Part shown: positions 1-7,507 of the stretch, one piece after another
Position numbering within the stretch: the first letter of the stretch is position 1
Layout: each line of letters opens with the position of its first letter
Assembly (NCBI GenBank): GCA_964426155.1
Contig: CAYROY010000132.1
Location: 1-23,473 of the forward strand
DNA length: 23,473 bases
From: M55B120 sp964426155
GTDB taxonomy: Bacteria; Actinomycetota; Humimicrobiia; Humimicrobiales; Humimicrobiaceae
Reading direction: 5' to 3'
Notes under the pieces: model-generated
Databases searched by the model: none
Told to the model about the DNA's origin: nothing
Seen by the model: only the letters and a program-made list of their open reading frames with translations
Position numbers and translations under genes: made by a program

Positions 1-48
1 AATCTCTTGAAAGGTTAAATCCATGTTAAATCTTGTCAAGTATTATTT

Positions 49-720
49 TTAAGGAGAAAACATGTAACCTACATTCCTGATTGTCTTGAGCATATCGCAG
101 TAAGGTAGAGGTATTTTGGATCTTAATCTCCTCATATGCACATCTACAGTACGGCTGCCTCCGTAATAATCATATCCCCATACCAGAGAGAGAAGCTTGA
201 TACGGGTAAATACCTTATTTTTATTTTTCATTAAAAGTTTTAGCATTTCAAATTCCTTAAAGGTGAGGACTATTACTTCTCCTCCTACAGAAAGTTCATA
301 TTTATCCAGGTTAAGTACCAGCTCTCCGACTACAATGCTATTGCCGGTAACTTCCATTCCTGATTTTTTCAGAAGGAAATGTATTCTTGGCAGTATTTCG
401 CTCTTGATATTTCCGGTATAAAGGAAATCGTCGGCCAGATAAGGGGTATTTAGAAGAAGTTCATCCTGCCGGTGGTCAATAATGATGATTTTCAATTTTT
501 TAGATTTTAAAAAGACACTGGATAGCTTTTTAATTTTTAATTCCGTGCCCGGCTGGGTAAGGTCCAGGATCATAATATTGATATCTTCAGGCACAGTTAT
601 AGTATCAGGACTTTTATCATAACCCATTACGTTGACCGAGAAGCCATCATCCGTTCCAATAATACCGGAAATGGTTTTTATATTTTCTTTGTTTTCAGAA
701 AAAAGAATTATTTTTATCAT
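49..720 (-). CDS. OmpR/PhoB-type response regulator with degenerate receiver
   Basis: This 223-residue protein is a DNA-binding transcriptional regulator of the OmpR/PhoB family. The winged-helix domain (about 128-223) is typical: a hydrophobic start, the LTFKEFEMLKLL helix at 152-163, VWGYDYYGGSRTVDVHMRRLR as the recognition region (about 180-200), and the C-terminal TIRNVGYMF wing. The receiver (1-120) keeps Asp53 at the usual phosphorylation position. However, the acidic pair after strand 1 reads Ser8-Glu9, and the switch Lys of the usual TKP motif is Thr102 (YTG). Phosphorylation-dependent control is therefore doubtful. The gene lies 50 nt downstream of nadE on the same strand, so it may be co-transcribed with it. 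No histidine kinase is in the window, so it is an orphan here. The ribosome site is weak (GAG about 6 nt before ATG). The family call is firm; its targets are unknown. Confidence 0.88.
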   Translation of the reverse strand: MIKIILFSENKENIKTISGIIGTDDGFSVNVMGYDKSPDTITVPEDINIMILDLTQPGTELKIKKLSSVFLKSKKLKIIIIDHRQDELLLNTPYLADDFLYTGNIKSEILPRIHFLLKKSGMEVTGNSIVVGELVLNLDKYELSVGGEVIVLTFKEFEMLKLLMKNKNKVFTRIKLLSLVWGYDYYGGSRTVDVHMRRLRSKIPLPYCDMLKTIRNVGYMFSP

Positions 721-770
721 TTTTACTCAAAATTTGAAACAAACAGGAAGATAATTTTTACATAAGGTAT

Positions 771-2540
771 CTATAGCTGCGGCCTGAATTTATTTGTTAT
801 GGGGTACTTCCTGTTCTCACGTATGGCCCTTGCAGTTATATTTATTCCAGGTGCACCCTGTCTCCTTTTGTATTCGCTGCTGTTAACCATATTTATTACA
901 TACTTTACCATATCAGGTTCAAAACCTATATTTATCATACTCTCAAAGTCCTTATCTTCTTCAATATATGCCTTAAGAATAGAGTCAAGGGTACTGTATG
1001 GTGGAAGACTATCCTGGTCTGTCTGGCCGGGCCGTAATTCTGCAGAAGGCGGTCTTGAGATTATCCTCTCAGGGATTACAAAATTGTATTTTTTATTTAT
1101 AAAGCTGCAGATGGAATATACCATAGTCTTGTAGACGTCCTTTATGGGAGAAAACCCACCGACCATATCACCATATAATGTGCAGTATCCTACACTTATC
1201 TCACTTTTGTTTCCAGTTGAAAGGACAAGCCCCCCATGTTCGTTTGAAAATGCCATAATTATATTGCCTCGTATCCTTGCCTGGATATTCTCTCTGGTTA
1301 TGTTGATTTCATTGATCTTAAAAAACCCTTTGAGGTCCTCAAGATAACTTTTGTATATACCTGAAATAGGAATGACGACGTATTCTATGCCCAGGTTATC
1401 TGAAAGCTTTTTCGAATCATCCAAACATTCACCGGAAGAATAATCCGAAGGCATAAATACGGCTGTTACATTTTCTTTTCCTACAGCCCTGACAGCTATG
1501 AATGCAATGAGTGCTGAGTCAATACCGCCGCTCAGCGCAACCAATACCTTATTAAAACTGTTCTTTTTAATATAATCCCTTGTTCCCAGTACAAGTGCTT
1601 CCAGTATTTCTTCTTCAGGGCAGGAGATAAAATCAGTGTATTTTATATCACCACTTATAGCTTTTATTTTACTAACGGCGACTGCGGGCTTTTTTGCTGC
1701 ATATCCGGCATCTAGTTCTACCAGTTTAATAGAACTATAATCCAGTTTCATGCTGTTTTCAGGATTTATAGATACTTTATTTTTTAATCCGGCCCTTGAG
1801 ACATCTGAAAGCTCAATATCTGCAACGAGGCTGTCTTCTGCAAAAGGTCTGCACCTTGCTGTTATATTGCCTCTTTCATCTACTACAAAACTGTTGCCGT
1901 CAAAAACTAGTTCATCCTGGCCTCCTGCCATATTTATGTAGGCAATATTTACCAAATTGTCAGATGCCAGCGTAGAGATTGCCTTTTCCCTGGATTCGAC
2001 TCTGCCTGTGTAATATGGTGAGGCAGAAATATTTATAATAAGTTCTGCGCCACCTTTTATAAGCCGGGGCCTGGCTGGCTCTGAGGCATAAAATATATCC
2101 TCAGATATGTAAAGCCCTAGCAGGTGGTCTTTTAATTCCATCATACAGCCTACTTCTCCCTCGCCGAAATAACGATTCTCATCAAAGACTGAATAGCCTG
2201 ACAGATGCTGCTTATTATATATGCATTTTATTGTTTGTCTTCTTATTACTGCAGCAGAATTGTATATAATGCCGTTTTTATTGTGTGCGAAGCCGACTAT
2301 TGCAGTGATATTGGATACTTCTTCTTTTATTTTTTCGATATAGGCGGTATTTTCATTTAAAAAAGAATTTCTAAGCAACAGGTCCTGGGGAGGATAACCT
2401 GTGAGTGATAATTCTGGGAATATTACAATATCGGCATTATTATCACATGCTTTTTTTATATGTGACAATATCAGGCCGCAGTTGCCTTTTAGATCTCCTA
2501 CAGTAGGATTTATCTGTGCAAGATATAATCTAATTTCCAT
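771..2540 (-). CDS. nadE: NAD+ synthetase, glutamine-dependent type, with Cys-to-Ser in the glutaminase site
   Basis: The two-domain NAD+ synthetase (589 aa) converts nicotinate adenine dinucleotide to NAD+ with ATP and an amide nitrogen, the last step of NAD synthesis. The N-terminal carbon-nitrogen hydrolase domain (1-about 265) has Glu43 (FPELSLTGYPPQDLL) and Lys110 (YNKQHL) of the Glu-Lys-Cys triad. The position of the catalytic Cys is Ser146 (LGLYISEDIF; codon TCT on the coding strand). The C-terminal synthetase domain has the SGGIDS ATP pyrophosphatase loop at 337-342, LSTGNKSE at 440-447, and the YGDMVGGFSPIKDVYKT segment at 456-472. Length and domain order are normal. By family knowledge, a Ser at the Cys position should stop glutamine hydrolysis, leaving ammonia as the likely nitrogen source. 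The start is ATG with GGAA 9 nt upstream. The divergent gene at 2734 shares its upstream region. Confidence 0.95.
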   Translation of the reverse strand: MEIRLYLAQINPTVGDLKGNCGLILSHIKKACDNNADIVIFPELSLTGYPPQDLLLRNSFLNENTAYIEKIKEEVSNITAIVGFAHNKNGIIYNSAAVIRRQTIKCIYNKQHLSGYSVFDENRYFGEGEVGCMMELKDHLLGLYISEDIFYASEPARPRLIKGGAELIINISASPYYTGRVESREKAISTLASDNLVNIAYINMAGGQDELVFDGNSFVVDERGNITARCRPFAEDSLVADIELSDVSRAGLKNKVSINPENSMKLDYSSIKLVELDAGYAAKKPAVAVSKIKAISGDIKYTDFISCPEEEILEALVLGTRDYIKKNSFNKVLVALSGGIDSALIAFIAVRAVGKENVTAVFMPSDYSSGECLDDSKKLSDNLGIEYVVIPISGIYKSYLEDLKGFFKINEINITRENIQARIRGNIIMAFSNEHGGLVLSTGNKSEISVGYCTLYGDMVGGFSPIKDVYKTMVYSICSFINKKYNFVIPERIISRPPSAELRPGQTDQDSLPPYSTLDSILKAYIEEDKDFESMINIGFEPDMVKYVINMVNSSEYKRRQGAPGINITARAIRENRKYPITNKFRPQL

Positions 2541-2576
2541 AAATATATTCCAAATTAGTAAACCGAATTAAAAATT

Positions 2577-2657
2577 ATCACTGTTGTTATATGCTGTCAA
2601 TAAAAAAATCGGTCTCGCCTTAAACATAAAAAGCCACGATGCATACGCAATAGTGAT
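2577..2657. repeat. Near-perfect 10-bp inverted repeat in the nadE / PAP2-like intergenic region
   Basis: ATCACTGTTG at 2577-2586 and CAATAGTGAT at 2648-2657 are reverse complements except for one position. The arms are 61 nt apart, between divergent genes. They could be two half-sites of a regulator acting on nadE or its neighbour, or chance in AT-rich sequence. No known NAD-pathway operator is recognised. Confidence 0.25.
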
Positions 2658-2674
2658 TTATGAAAGAGAAATAG

Positions 2675-2703
2675 TGGATTAAAATTATTGTTTAAAATAT
2701 AAT
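2675..2703 (+). promoter_or_regulatory. Candidate promoter for the PAP2-like gene
   Basis: A perfect TATAAT -10 box lies at 2698-2703, with a poor -35 (TGGATT, 2675-2680) at 17-nt spacing. The transcript would begin near 2710, about 24 nt before the ATG at 2734. No good ribosome site is visible in that leader. The -10 alone carries the call, and the region is AT-rich. Confidence 0.3.
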
Positions 2704-2733
2704 GTAGTGAAAAAATAGGCATTTATATTTATT

Positions 2734-3360
2734 ATGATCGGCAATATAAAGAACTTAAGTCAGTCTGAGAAATGGGCGAATATAATATCATTTATATTTG
2801 ACGGCTCATTCATTTCAATCCCTATATTTATTATTATATGCATGGTGCTGGTTAAAAACTGGGTAATGGCCCTGAGCTGGGCACTTCTTTGCCTTCTTTT
2901 CAGTACCGTTATACCTTTTCTGTATGTATTGTTTCTTTACAGGAGAAACAGGATATATGATATACACATACCGGAAAGAAATAAAAGGATGAGGCCGCTT
3001 TTTGTTGCATTATTGAGTTATATAATAGGACTGGCAATACTTTATCTGCTGGATGCACCTGTATTTTTGAAAGTTATTTTTATATTGACTATTATATCCA
3101 CACTGATACTTACAGTTATTACCTATTACTGGAAAATAAGTCTCCATGCCAGCTGGATCACTTTTGTTGTTATAACATTTAATGTACTGCTGGGACCATG
3201 GATGCTGATGCTTACACCCCTGATCCCCATAATAGGGTGGGCAAGGGTAAGGGTAAAAAGACACACAACATCCCAGGTGGTAATGGGCGCTGGAATATCC
3301 CTTATCATATGCTTTCTTGGATATCACTTCTATGGTTTCATTAATCTTTTTAGCTGGTAG
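2734..3360 (+). CDS. Divergent PAP2-superfamily (phosphatidic acid phosphatase-like) membrane protein
   Basis: This 208-residue integral membrane protein has about six hydrophobic helices. It carries weakened versions of the three PAP2 phosphatase motifs: NKRMRP at 83-88 (usual KxxxxxxRP), KISLHAS at 134-140 (usual PSGH), and ARVRVKRHTTSQ at 170-181 (usual SRxxxxxHxxxD, with Gln181 where Asp is normal). Family members remove phosphate from lipid phosphates such as phosphatidate or undecaprenyl pyrophosphate at the membrane surface. His137 and His177 are kept, so catalysis is possible but not assured. It stands alone, divergent from nadE, and its stop is 13 nt from the stop of the convergent DUF2085 gene. 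No clear ribosome site precedes the ATG. Confidence 0.65.
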   Translation: MIGNIKNLSQSEKWANIISFIFDGSFISIPIFIIICMVLVKNWVMALSWALLCLLFSTVIPFLYVLFLYRRNRIYDIHIPERNKRMRPLFVALLSYIIGLAILYLLDAPVFLKVIFILTIISTLILTVITYYWKISLHASWITFVVITFNVLLGPWMLMLTPLIPIIGWARVRVKRHTTSQVVMGAGISLIICFLGYHFYGFINLFSW

Positions 3361-3373
3361 AGCAGTGCTATGG

Positions 3374-4057
3374 TCATCCTGCCAGTTTTTCCATGAACTG
3401 ATGTATCTTATAAGAGACGAAAAGTTCAAATGATGCAAGTGCAAGTGCAATAAAAACAGGTACAACCAGGTGTCTGCTTAAAAGTCTTTTGGCTCTCTGT
3501 GCAAAAAATGGTATCAGGAGAACAACAACAAGACTTAAAAAAAAGAATGTAAAAATAATGGATATACCGGTGAAATAATAATAGAAGGTTCCCAGAGGTT
3601 CAAAACCCTGAAGTGTAAAGATAATGAAAGCTATCATTGATATAATAAAGGCTATAAAAATCAAAGGTTTTTTGAAGACTCTTTCATTCCAGGAACTGGT
3701 GTAATACTGAAAGTTAAAAACCGGGAAGATAAAAACCATAAGCGATGTTCCACAGAGAACTCCGGTGGAAAACCTTATTATATTATTGGTCTCATACAGA
3801 TTAAGATAAGAAGCTGCTCCATCAAATATGGTTGACAGGAAGAATATACTCATTATTACAAGAACATATACGGGGGGAAGGTCACTTTGCCTCTTCCTGA
3901 AAATCAGGAAAAGCAGGATCGCAGCTACTGTAAAACCTGTATATATACCGGTGCATCTTGAACATACAGGAGTAAGTGTTTCTCCGAAGGCCAAACTTCT
4001 GGCATCCAGCTGATGACAGACAGAGAAACCCACAAGTTCTATAAAGTTTTTAAGCAA
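3374..4057 (-). CDS. DUF2085 family membrane protein
   Basis: This 227-residue membrane protein of unknown function has the DUF2085 signature: Cys14-His15-Gln16 near the N terminus, then VCSRCTGIYTGF with Cys32 and Cys35. About six hydrophobic helices follow (roughly 38-57, 65-85, 95-115, 130-150, 160-182, 190-215). The paired cysteines and His look like a possible metal or redox site, but no biochemical role is established. The start is TTG at 4057-4055; the codons read TTG CTT AAA. GGAAGG lies about 11 nt upstream and GAGG 4 nt upstream. It begins 5 nt after the stop of the inositol-monophosphatase-family gene, so the two are almost surely one transcript. Confidence 0.8.
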   Translation of the reverse strand: MLKNFIELVGFSVCHQLDARSLAFGETLTPVCSRCTGIYTGFTVAAILLFLIFRKRQSDLPPVYVLVIMSIFFLSTIFDGAASYLNLYETNNIIRFSTGVLCGTSLMVFIFPVFNFQYYTSSWNERVFKKPLIFIAFIISMIAFIIFTLQGFEPLGTFYYYFTGISIIFTFFFLSLVVVLLIPFFAQRAKRLLSRHLVVPVFIALALASFELFVSYKIHQFMEKLAG

Positions 4058-4062
4058 TGTCC

Positions 4063-5019
4063 TCAGTACCTTCCCAGATTGTCTTCCAGCTTATTGAATC
4101 CTCTTTCTATCATCATCAGAAGAATAGAATGCAGCTCTTCGTTTGAGGAAGCAACAATAGACAGCTGAAAATCCCTTCCGATCCCCATAAGCGGTCTTTC
4201 TTCCAGACTTTTTCCGCTTGCATCTGTAATGCAGCCGCCGCTTTCTCTGAGTATTATATATCCTGCTGCAATATCGTAGGGATAATTGTTGATTATGCTT
4301 CCCTGCCCGACTTTTGTATAATTTTTTTCTAGTACCGGGAAATCTGAAACAAGTCTGTGACCTATGTCTATATAGCAGTCAAGCTGTCCGGACACCACCC
4401 TGGTTATAGAGAAAGATGCGCTTCCCAGGTAGAAGACGCTTCCGTTAAAATTCGAGCTATCTATGAGTTCTTCAAGAATCTCAATAATAGGGACCACAGG
4501 CCTACCCCTGAGGCCGATTGACCAGAATAACGAACCTATGTCAGTATTTTTGGACAGCGATGGATAATATGTCTTCCCTTTATATATAATTTCCGGCCCT
4601 TTATCTTTTTCTGCAATAAATATCCGTCCGCTTTTGATTTCCTGGACACAGCCAAGCTCAAGGTCCCTGATCCTCGGGTCTTCTGTAAAAGTTGAGAGGG
4701 CAATGGATATGCAGCTTGATTCAAGACCCGCTGCAGCTGCCCTGGTACCATCTATAGTATCTACTATAAGCAGCTTCTCAGGGGATCCGTATTTTACAAG
4801 GCCCCTTTCTTCAGAGTAATAGGCTATGTCCAGATTGCTGTTCTCTAGATAGCGGGATAGAAAAGTTTCTGATATATCATCAATTAAAAAAGTAGAATCT
4901 CCCCCTATAGACTTGCCAGAGATGGATCTGGAGCCAGGTCTGCCCAGGAATTGAAGTACTCTCTGTCTCATTCTTGCTGTCAGCTCGAGTATAAAATCTT
5001 TCCAGTGTTTTTCTGTCAT
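4063..5019 (-). CDS. Inositol monophosphatase-family phosphatase
   Basis: This 318-residue protein belongs to the Mg2+/Li+-sensitive sugar phosphatase superfamily (inositol monophosphatase, FBPase, CysQ). The metal-binding motifs are in order: acidic SEERG at 69-73, VDTIDGT at 86-92 (family DPxDGT, with Thr in place of Pro), and YPYDIAAGYIILRESGG at 246-262 with Asp249 (family WDxAAG...GG). The N-terminal 'GDSTFLIDDISE' (40-51) matches the K/D-T-x-x-D region that precedes motif 1. The substrate cannot be told from sequence; inositol phosphate, fructose-1,6-bisphosphate and PAP are all handled by relatives. It is the first gene of a two-gene minus-strand unit with the DUF2085 protein. The upstream 166 nt are shared with the divergent PHP gene. 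Confidence 0.85.
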   Translation of the reverse strand: MTEKHWKDFILELTARMRQRVLQFLGRPGSRSISGKSIGGDSTFLIDDISETFLSRYLENSNLDIAYYSEERGLVKYGSPEKLLIVDTIDGTRAAAAGLESSCISIALSTFTEDPRIRDLELGCVQEIKSGRIFIAEKDKGPEIIYKGKTYYPSLSKNTDIGSLFWSIGLRGRPVVPIIEILEELIDSSNFNGSVFYLGSASFSITRVVSGQLDCYIDIGHRLVSDFPVLEKNYTKVGQGSIINNYPYDIAAGYIILRESGGCITDASGKSLEERPLMGIGRDFQLSIVASSNEELHSILLMMIERGFNKLEDNLGRY

Positions 5020-5185
5020 AAATATTTCCCGATCACTTTAATTATCCTGTAATACAGTATTTAAAGAGTCACAATTTTTTTTATGTTAAAATAATGGTCT
5101 TATATAATCAATACTGATAGAATTAGCATATAATTTTATAGGGTTTTGAAGATGTAATCAATAAGAAAGGGTTTCCGGGTTATTT

Positions 5186-5848
5186 ATGGTATATGACTTT
5201 CATACACATACTTTTTTATCCGATGGAGAAAACATCCCTATAGAGCTGATAAGGTTTGCTGTAGCCTATGGGTATAAGTGTATTGGAATATCCGATCATG
5301 CCAGTTATTCAAACCTGGAGCAGATAATAAAAAGTCTCAAAAGAGACTGTGAACTTGCGGAAAAATACTGGGACATAATTGCAATTCCGGGAGTAGAGCT
5401 GACGAATGTGCCTGCAGAAAGCATAGGCGGTATGGCAAAAAAAGCAAAAGAACTTGGGGCCAGGATGGTAATAATACATGGAGAGACAATCGTGGAAGAA
5501 GTGGAGGCCGGGACAAACACTGCTGCGGTAAGCTCGAAATATGTAGATATTCTTGCACATCCGGGTCTGCTGACCAGGGAGCAGGCAAAGCTGGCTGTCA
5601 GAAATGATGTTTATATAGAATTGACTTCAAGAAAGGGACATTGTCTTGGGAACGGAAGGACAGTAAAAATAGGCAGGGAGGAAGGCGTTAAATTCCTTCT
5701 AAACAGTGATTCACACAGTCATCTTGACCTTTACAGGGGAGATTTTCAAAAGGCGGTTGCGCTTGGAAGCGGCCTCAGCGAAGCTGAATATGATATAATA
5801 ACGAGCAAAAATCAGGAAATGTTTTTAAAGAAAATCGGATACCGTTAG
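5186..5848 (+). CDS. PHP-domain metal-dependent phosphoesterase
   Basis: This 220-residue stand-alone PHP domain belongs to the family of histidinol phosphatases, YcdX-like and nucleotide phosphoesterases. The trinuclear metal ligands are all visible: HTHTFLSDG at 6-14 (His6, His8, Asp13), SDH at 36-38, Glu71 in PGVELTN, His99, His125 in LAHPG, and SDSH at 174-177. The substrate is not determined by the sequence. The ATG at 5186 begins directly with the MVYDFHTH strand typical of the family. GAAAGGG lies about 16 nt upstream, further than usual. TATAAT hexamers at 5103 and 5129 could serve as -10 boxes, but no convincing -35 accompanies them. Confidence 0.87.
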   Translation: MVYDFHTHTFLSDGENIPIELIRFAVAYGYKCIGISDHASYSNLEQIIKSLKRDCELAEKYWDIIAIPGVELTNVPAESIGGMAKKAKELGARMVIIHGETIVEEVEAGTNTAAVSSKYVDILAHPGLLTREQAKLAVRNDVYIELTSRKGHCLGNGRTVKIGREEGVKFLLNSDSHSHLDLYRGDFQKAVALGSGLSEAEYDIITSKNQEMFLKKIGYR

Positions 5849-5904
5849 TATATTTTTTAGCAAATCATGTAATACTTTAAGGCTTGCCACTGCTTGATAT
5901 GTAA

Positions 5905-6414
5905 TCAAATCTCACCGGAAGCTTCAATATTTTCTAATGCAACTCTTACTGCTTCTTCTGCAGATTGGGCAGTGATTATTCCTGGTGTATGGATATCCCC
6001 ATATGGCTTTAAACTCCATGTATTTATGCCGATGAGGGGCTTATTATAGGTAAGTGCATAGCCTATCTCGGTAAGGGTACCAGTAGCCCCATCTATTGCA
6101 ATGACAGCATCTCCGGACAGTACCACAAGTATATTTCTTGCATGCCCGAGCCCGGTGGGTATTTTTATGTCGACCCAGTTGTTTGCAGTACTTTCGTCTG
6201 TAGAGGGGAGAATCCCAATTGTTAAGCCGCCTGCTTCTTTGGCACCCATGCAGGCTGCTTCCATAACCCCGCCCAGGCCTCCGCATACAAGAATTGCTGA
6301 TTTTCTGGCTATATTTTTGCCTACCTGATAGGCAAGATCATAGAACATACTGTTTTTCGATATCCGGCTCCCTCCTATTACTGATATTTTTTTATAACCT
6401 TTTTTTATTTCCAT
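5905..6414 (-). CDS. TIGR00725-type / LOG-family (SLOG) nucleotide-binding protein
   Basis: This 169-residue Rossmann-like protein resembles the 'possible lysine decarboxylase' / LOG group. SVIGGSR opens the first strand (11-17), LVCGGLGGVMEAACMGA follows at 42-58, and the GxGTxxE region is GATGTLTEIGYAL at 109-121. LOG enzymes release cytokinin-type bases from nucleotide monophosphates. The shorter TIGR00725 branch has no settled function and is assigned here by length and by the N-terminal IGGSR form. A GGAGAG ribosome site lies 6 nt before the ATG. It is convergent with the PHP gene and divergent from the DUF1295 gene. Confidence 0.87.
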   Translation of the reverse strand: MEIKKGYKKISVIGGSRISKNSMFYDLAYQVGKNIARKSAILVCGGLGGVMEAACMGAKEAGGLTIGILPSTDESTANNWVDIKIPTGLGHARNILVVLSGDAVIAIDGATGTLTEIGYALTYNKPLIGINTWSLKPYGDIHTPGIITAQSAEEAVRVALENIEASGEI

Positions 6415-6579
6415 ATAAGCTCTCCAGTGTAAATAATATTTTTTTATTTATTTTTACCATTATATTCAAGTTTTTAAAGCACTCAAATAAATATATAAAA
6501 TTTTTACTGATATTATAAATAATATGGTAATATTTATATTTATAAGCGGTACTGTGAAAATTCTGGTAAAGGGGTAAGT

Positions 6580-7473
6580 ATGGTGCATATTGATATCAGA
6601 TCAAGGATTTTATCTTTCATTCTTGTGTTTTTAATATATACAGCTGCCTTTTTTGCAGGGTTTATAGTTTTTAAATTTACTTCTGATATGCATCTTTTGA
6701 TATCTACATTGCTTGCGGATATAGCAGCGACTATAGTGGTATGGGCCTCTGGCATATTATTTGGAAATTCAAGTGTCTATGATCCTTACTGGAGCGTGGC
6801 GCCACCATTTATGCTTGTACTATGGATGCTGCAGAAGGTAATAGAATTATCTTTCACTGATGTATTATTTACCGCAGCTGTCTTTATCTGGAGTATCAGA
6901 CTTACATATAACTGGGCCATCCGCTGGAGGGGGTTAGGGCACCAGGACTGGCGGTATACTATGCTAAAGGAAAAATCACCGGGTCTGTGGTTTTTTACAA
7001 ATCTTGCAGGTATAAACGTTATGCCCACACTGATTGTTTATGCTGCTTTGATTTCTGCCTATTTTGGAATAGGAGCAGGTAAAGAGTTGAATATTTTTAC
7101 AGTTGCCGGGTTTTTTGTATGTGCAGGGGCCGTTCTATTACAGTCAATAGCTGACAGGCAGATGGATGTTTTTAGAAAGAAAAACCCGGATAGGAGAAGT
7201 TATATGGATCAGGGTGTATGGGGCTGCTGCCGCCATCCGAATTATCTTGGCGAGGTCTCTTTCTGGTGGGGGTTATGGTTTATGCAGATCGGTGCTGCCC
7301 CGGATATATGGTTTACAATAGTAGGACCTTTACTGGTTACTTCATTGTTTATTTTTGTAAGCATACCCATGATGGAAAAGCATATTCTTGAATCCAGGCC
7401 GGCATACAGGAATTATCAGGAGAAAGTGCCGGTGATAAGGTTATTCCCCTGGAAGACAACAAAGGATACTTGA
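6580..7473 (+). CDS. DUF1295 (steroid 5-alpha-reductase-like) membrane protein
   Basis: This 297-residue membrane protein matches the DUF1295 family, related to the isoprenylcysteine methyltransferase / 5-alpha-reductase fold. Diagnostic segments are SVYDPYWSVAPP at 65-76, RLTYNWAIRWRGLGHQDWRY at 107-126, DRRSYMDQGVWGCCRHPNYL at about 204-223 with the RHPNYLGE core at 218-225, and a C-terminal ME..ILESRPAYRNYQ stretch at 265-280. Seven or so hydrophobic helices are visible. Family members are thought to reduce or modify lipid substrates, but bacterial ones are mostly untested. AAAGGGG at 6569-6575, just before the ATG, is a strong ribosome site. Its 3' end meets the convergent MFS gene 34 nt away, with no clear terminator. 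Confidence 0.87.
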   Translation: MVHIDIRSRILSFILVFLIYTAAFFAGFIVFKFTSDMHLLISTLLADIAATIVVWASGILFGNSSVYDPYWSVAPPFMLVLWMLQKVIELSFTDVLFTAAVFIWSIRLTYNWAIRWRGLGHQDWRYTMLKEKSPGLWFFTNLAGINVMPTLIVYAALISAYFGIGAGKELNIFTVAGFFVCAGAVLLQSIADRQMDVFRKKNPDRRSYMDQGVWGCCRHPNYLGEVSFWWGLWFMQIGAAPDIWFTIVGPLLVTSLFIFVSIPMMEKHILESRPAYRNYQEKVPVIRLFPWKTTKDT

Positions 7474-7507
7474 GATATTTTATATCCTAGAATGCCTTTT
7501 AAAAATT

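Noticed and set aside
3010..3465. 151-residue minus-strand reading frame rich in His, Tyr and Cys
   Set aside because: It is antisense to the PAP2-like gene and overlaps the DUF2085 end; the composition is that of a shadow frame.
5849..5860. T-run after the PHP gene as a terminator
   Set aside because: Only a three-bp stem precedes the T-run.
5880..5895. B12-box-like GCCACTG, suggesting a cobalamin riboswitch
   Set aside because: It sits between two convergent 3' ends with no gene to control and no surrounding riboswitch structure.
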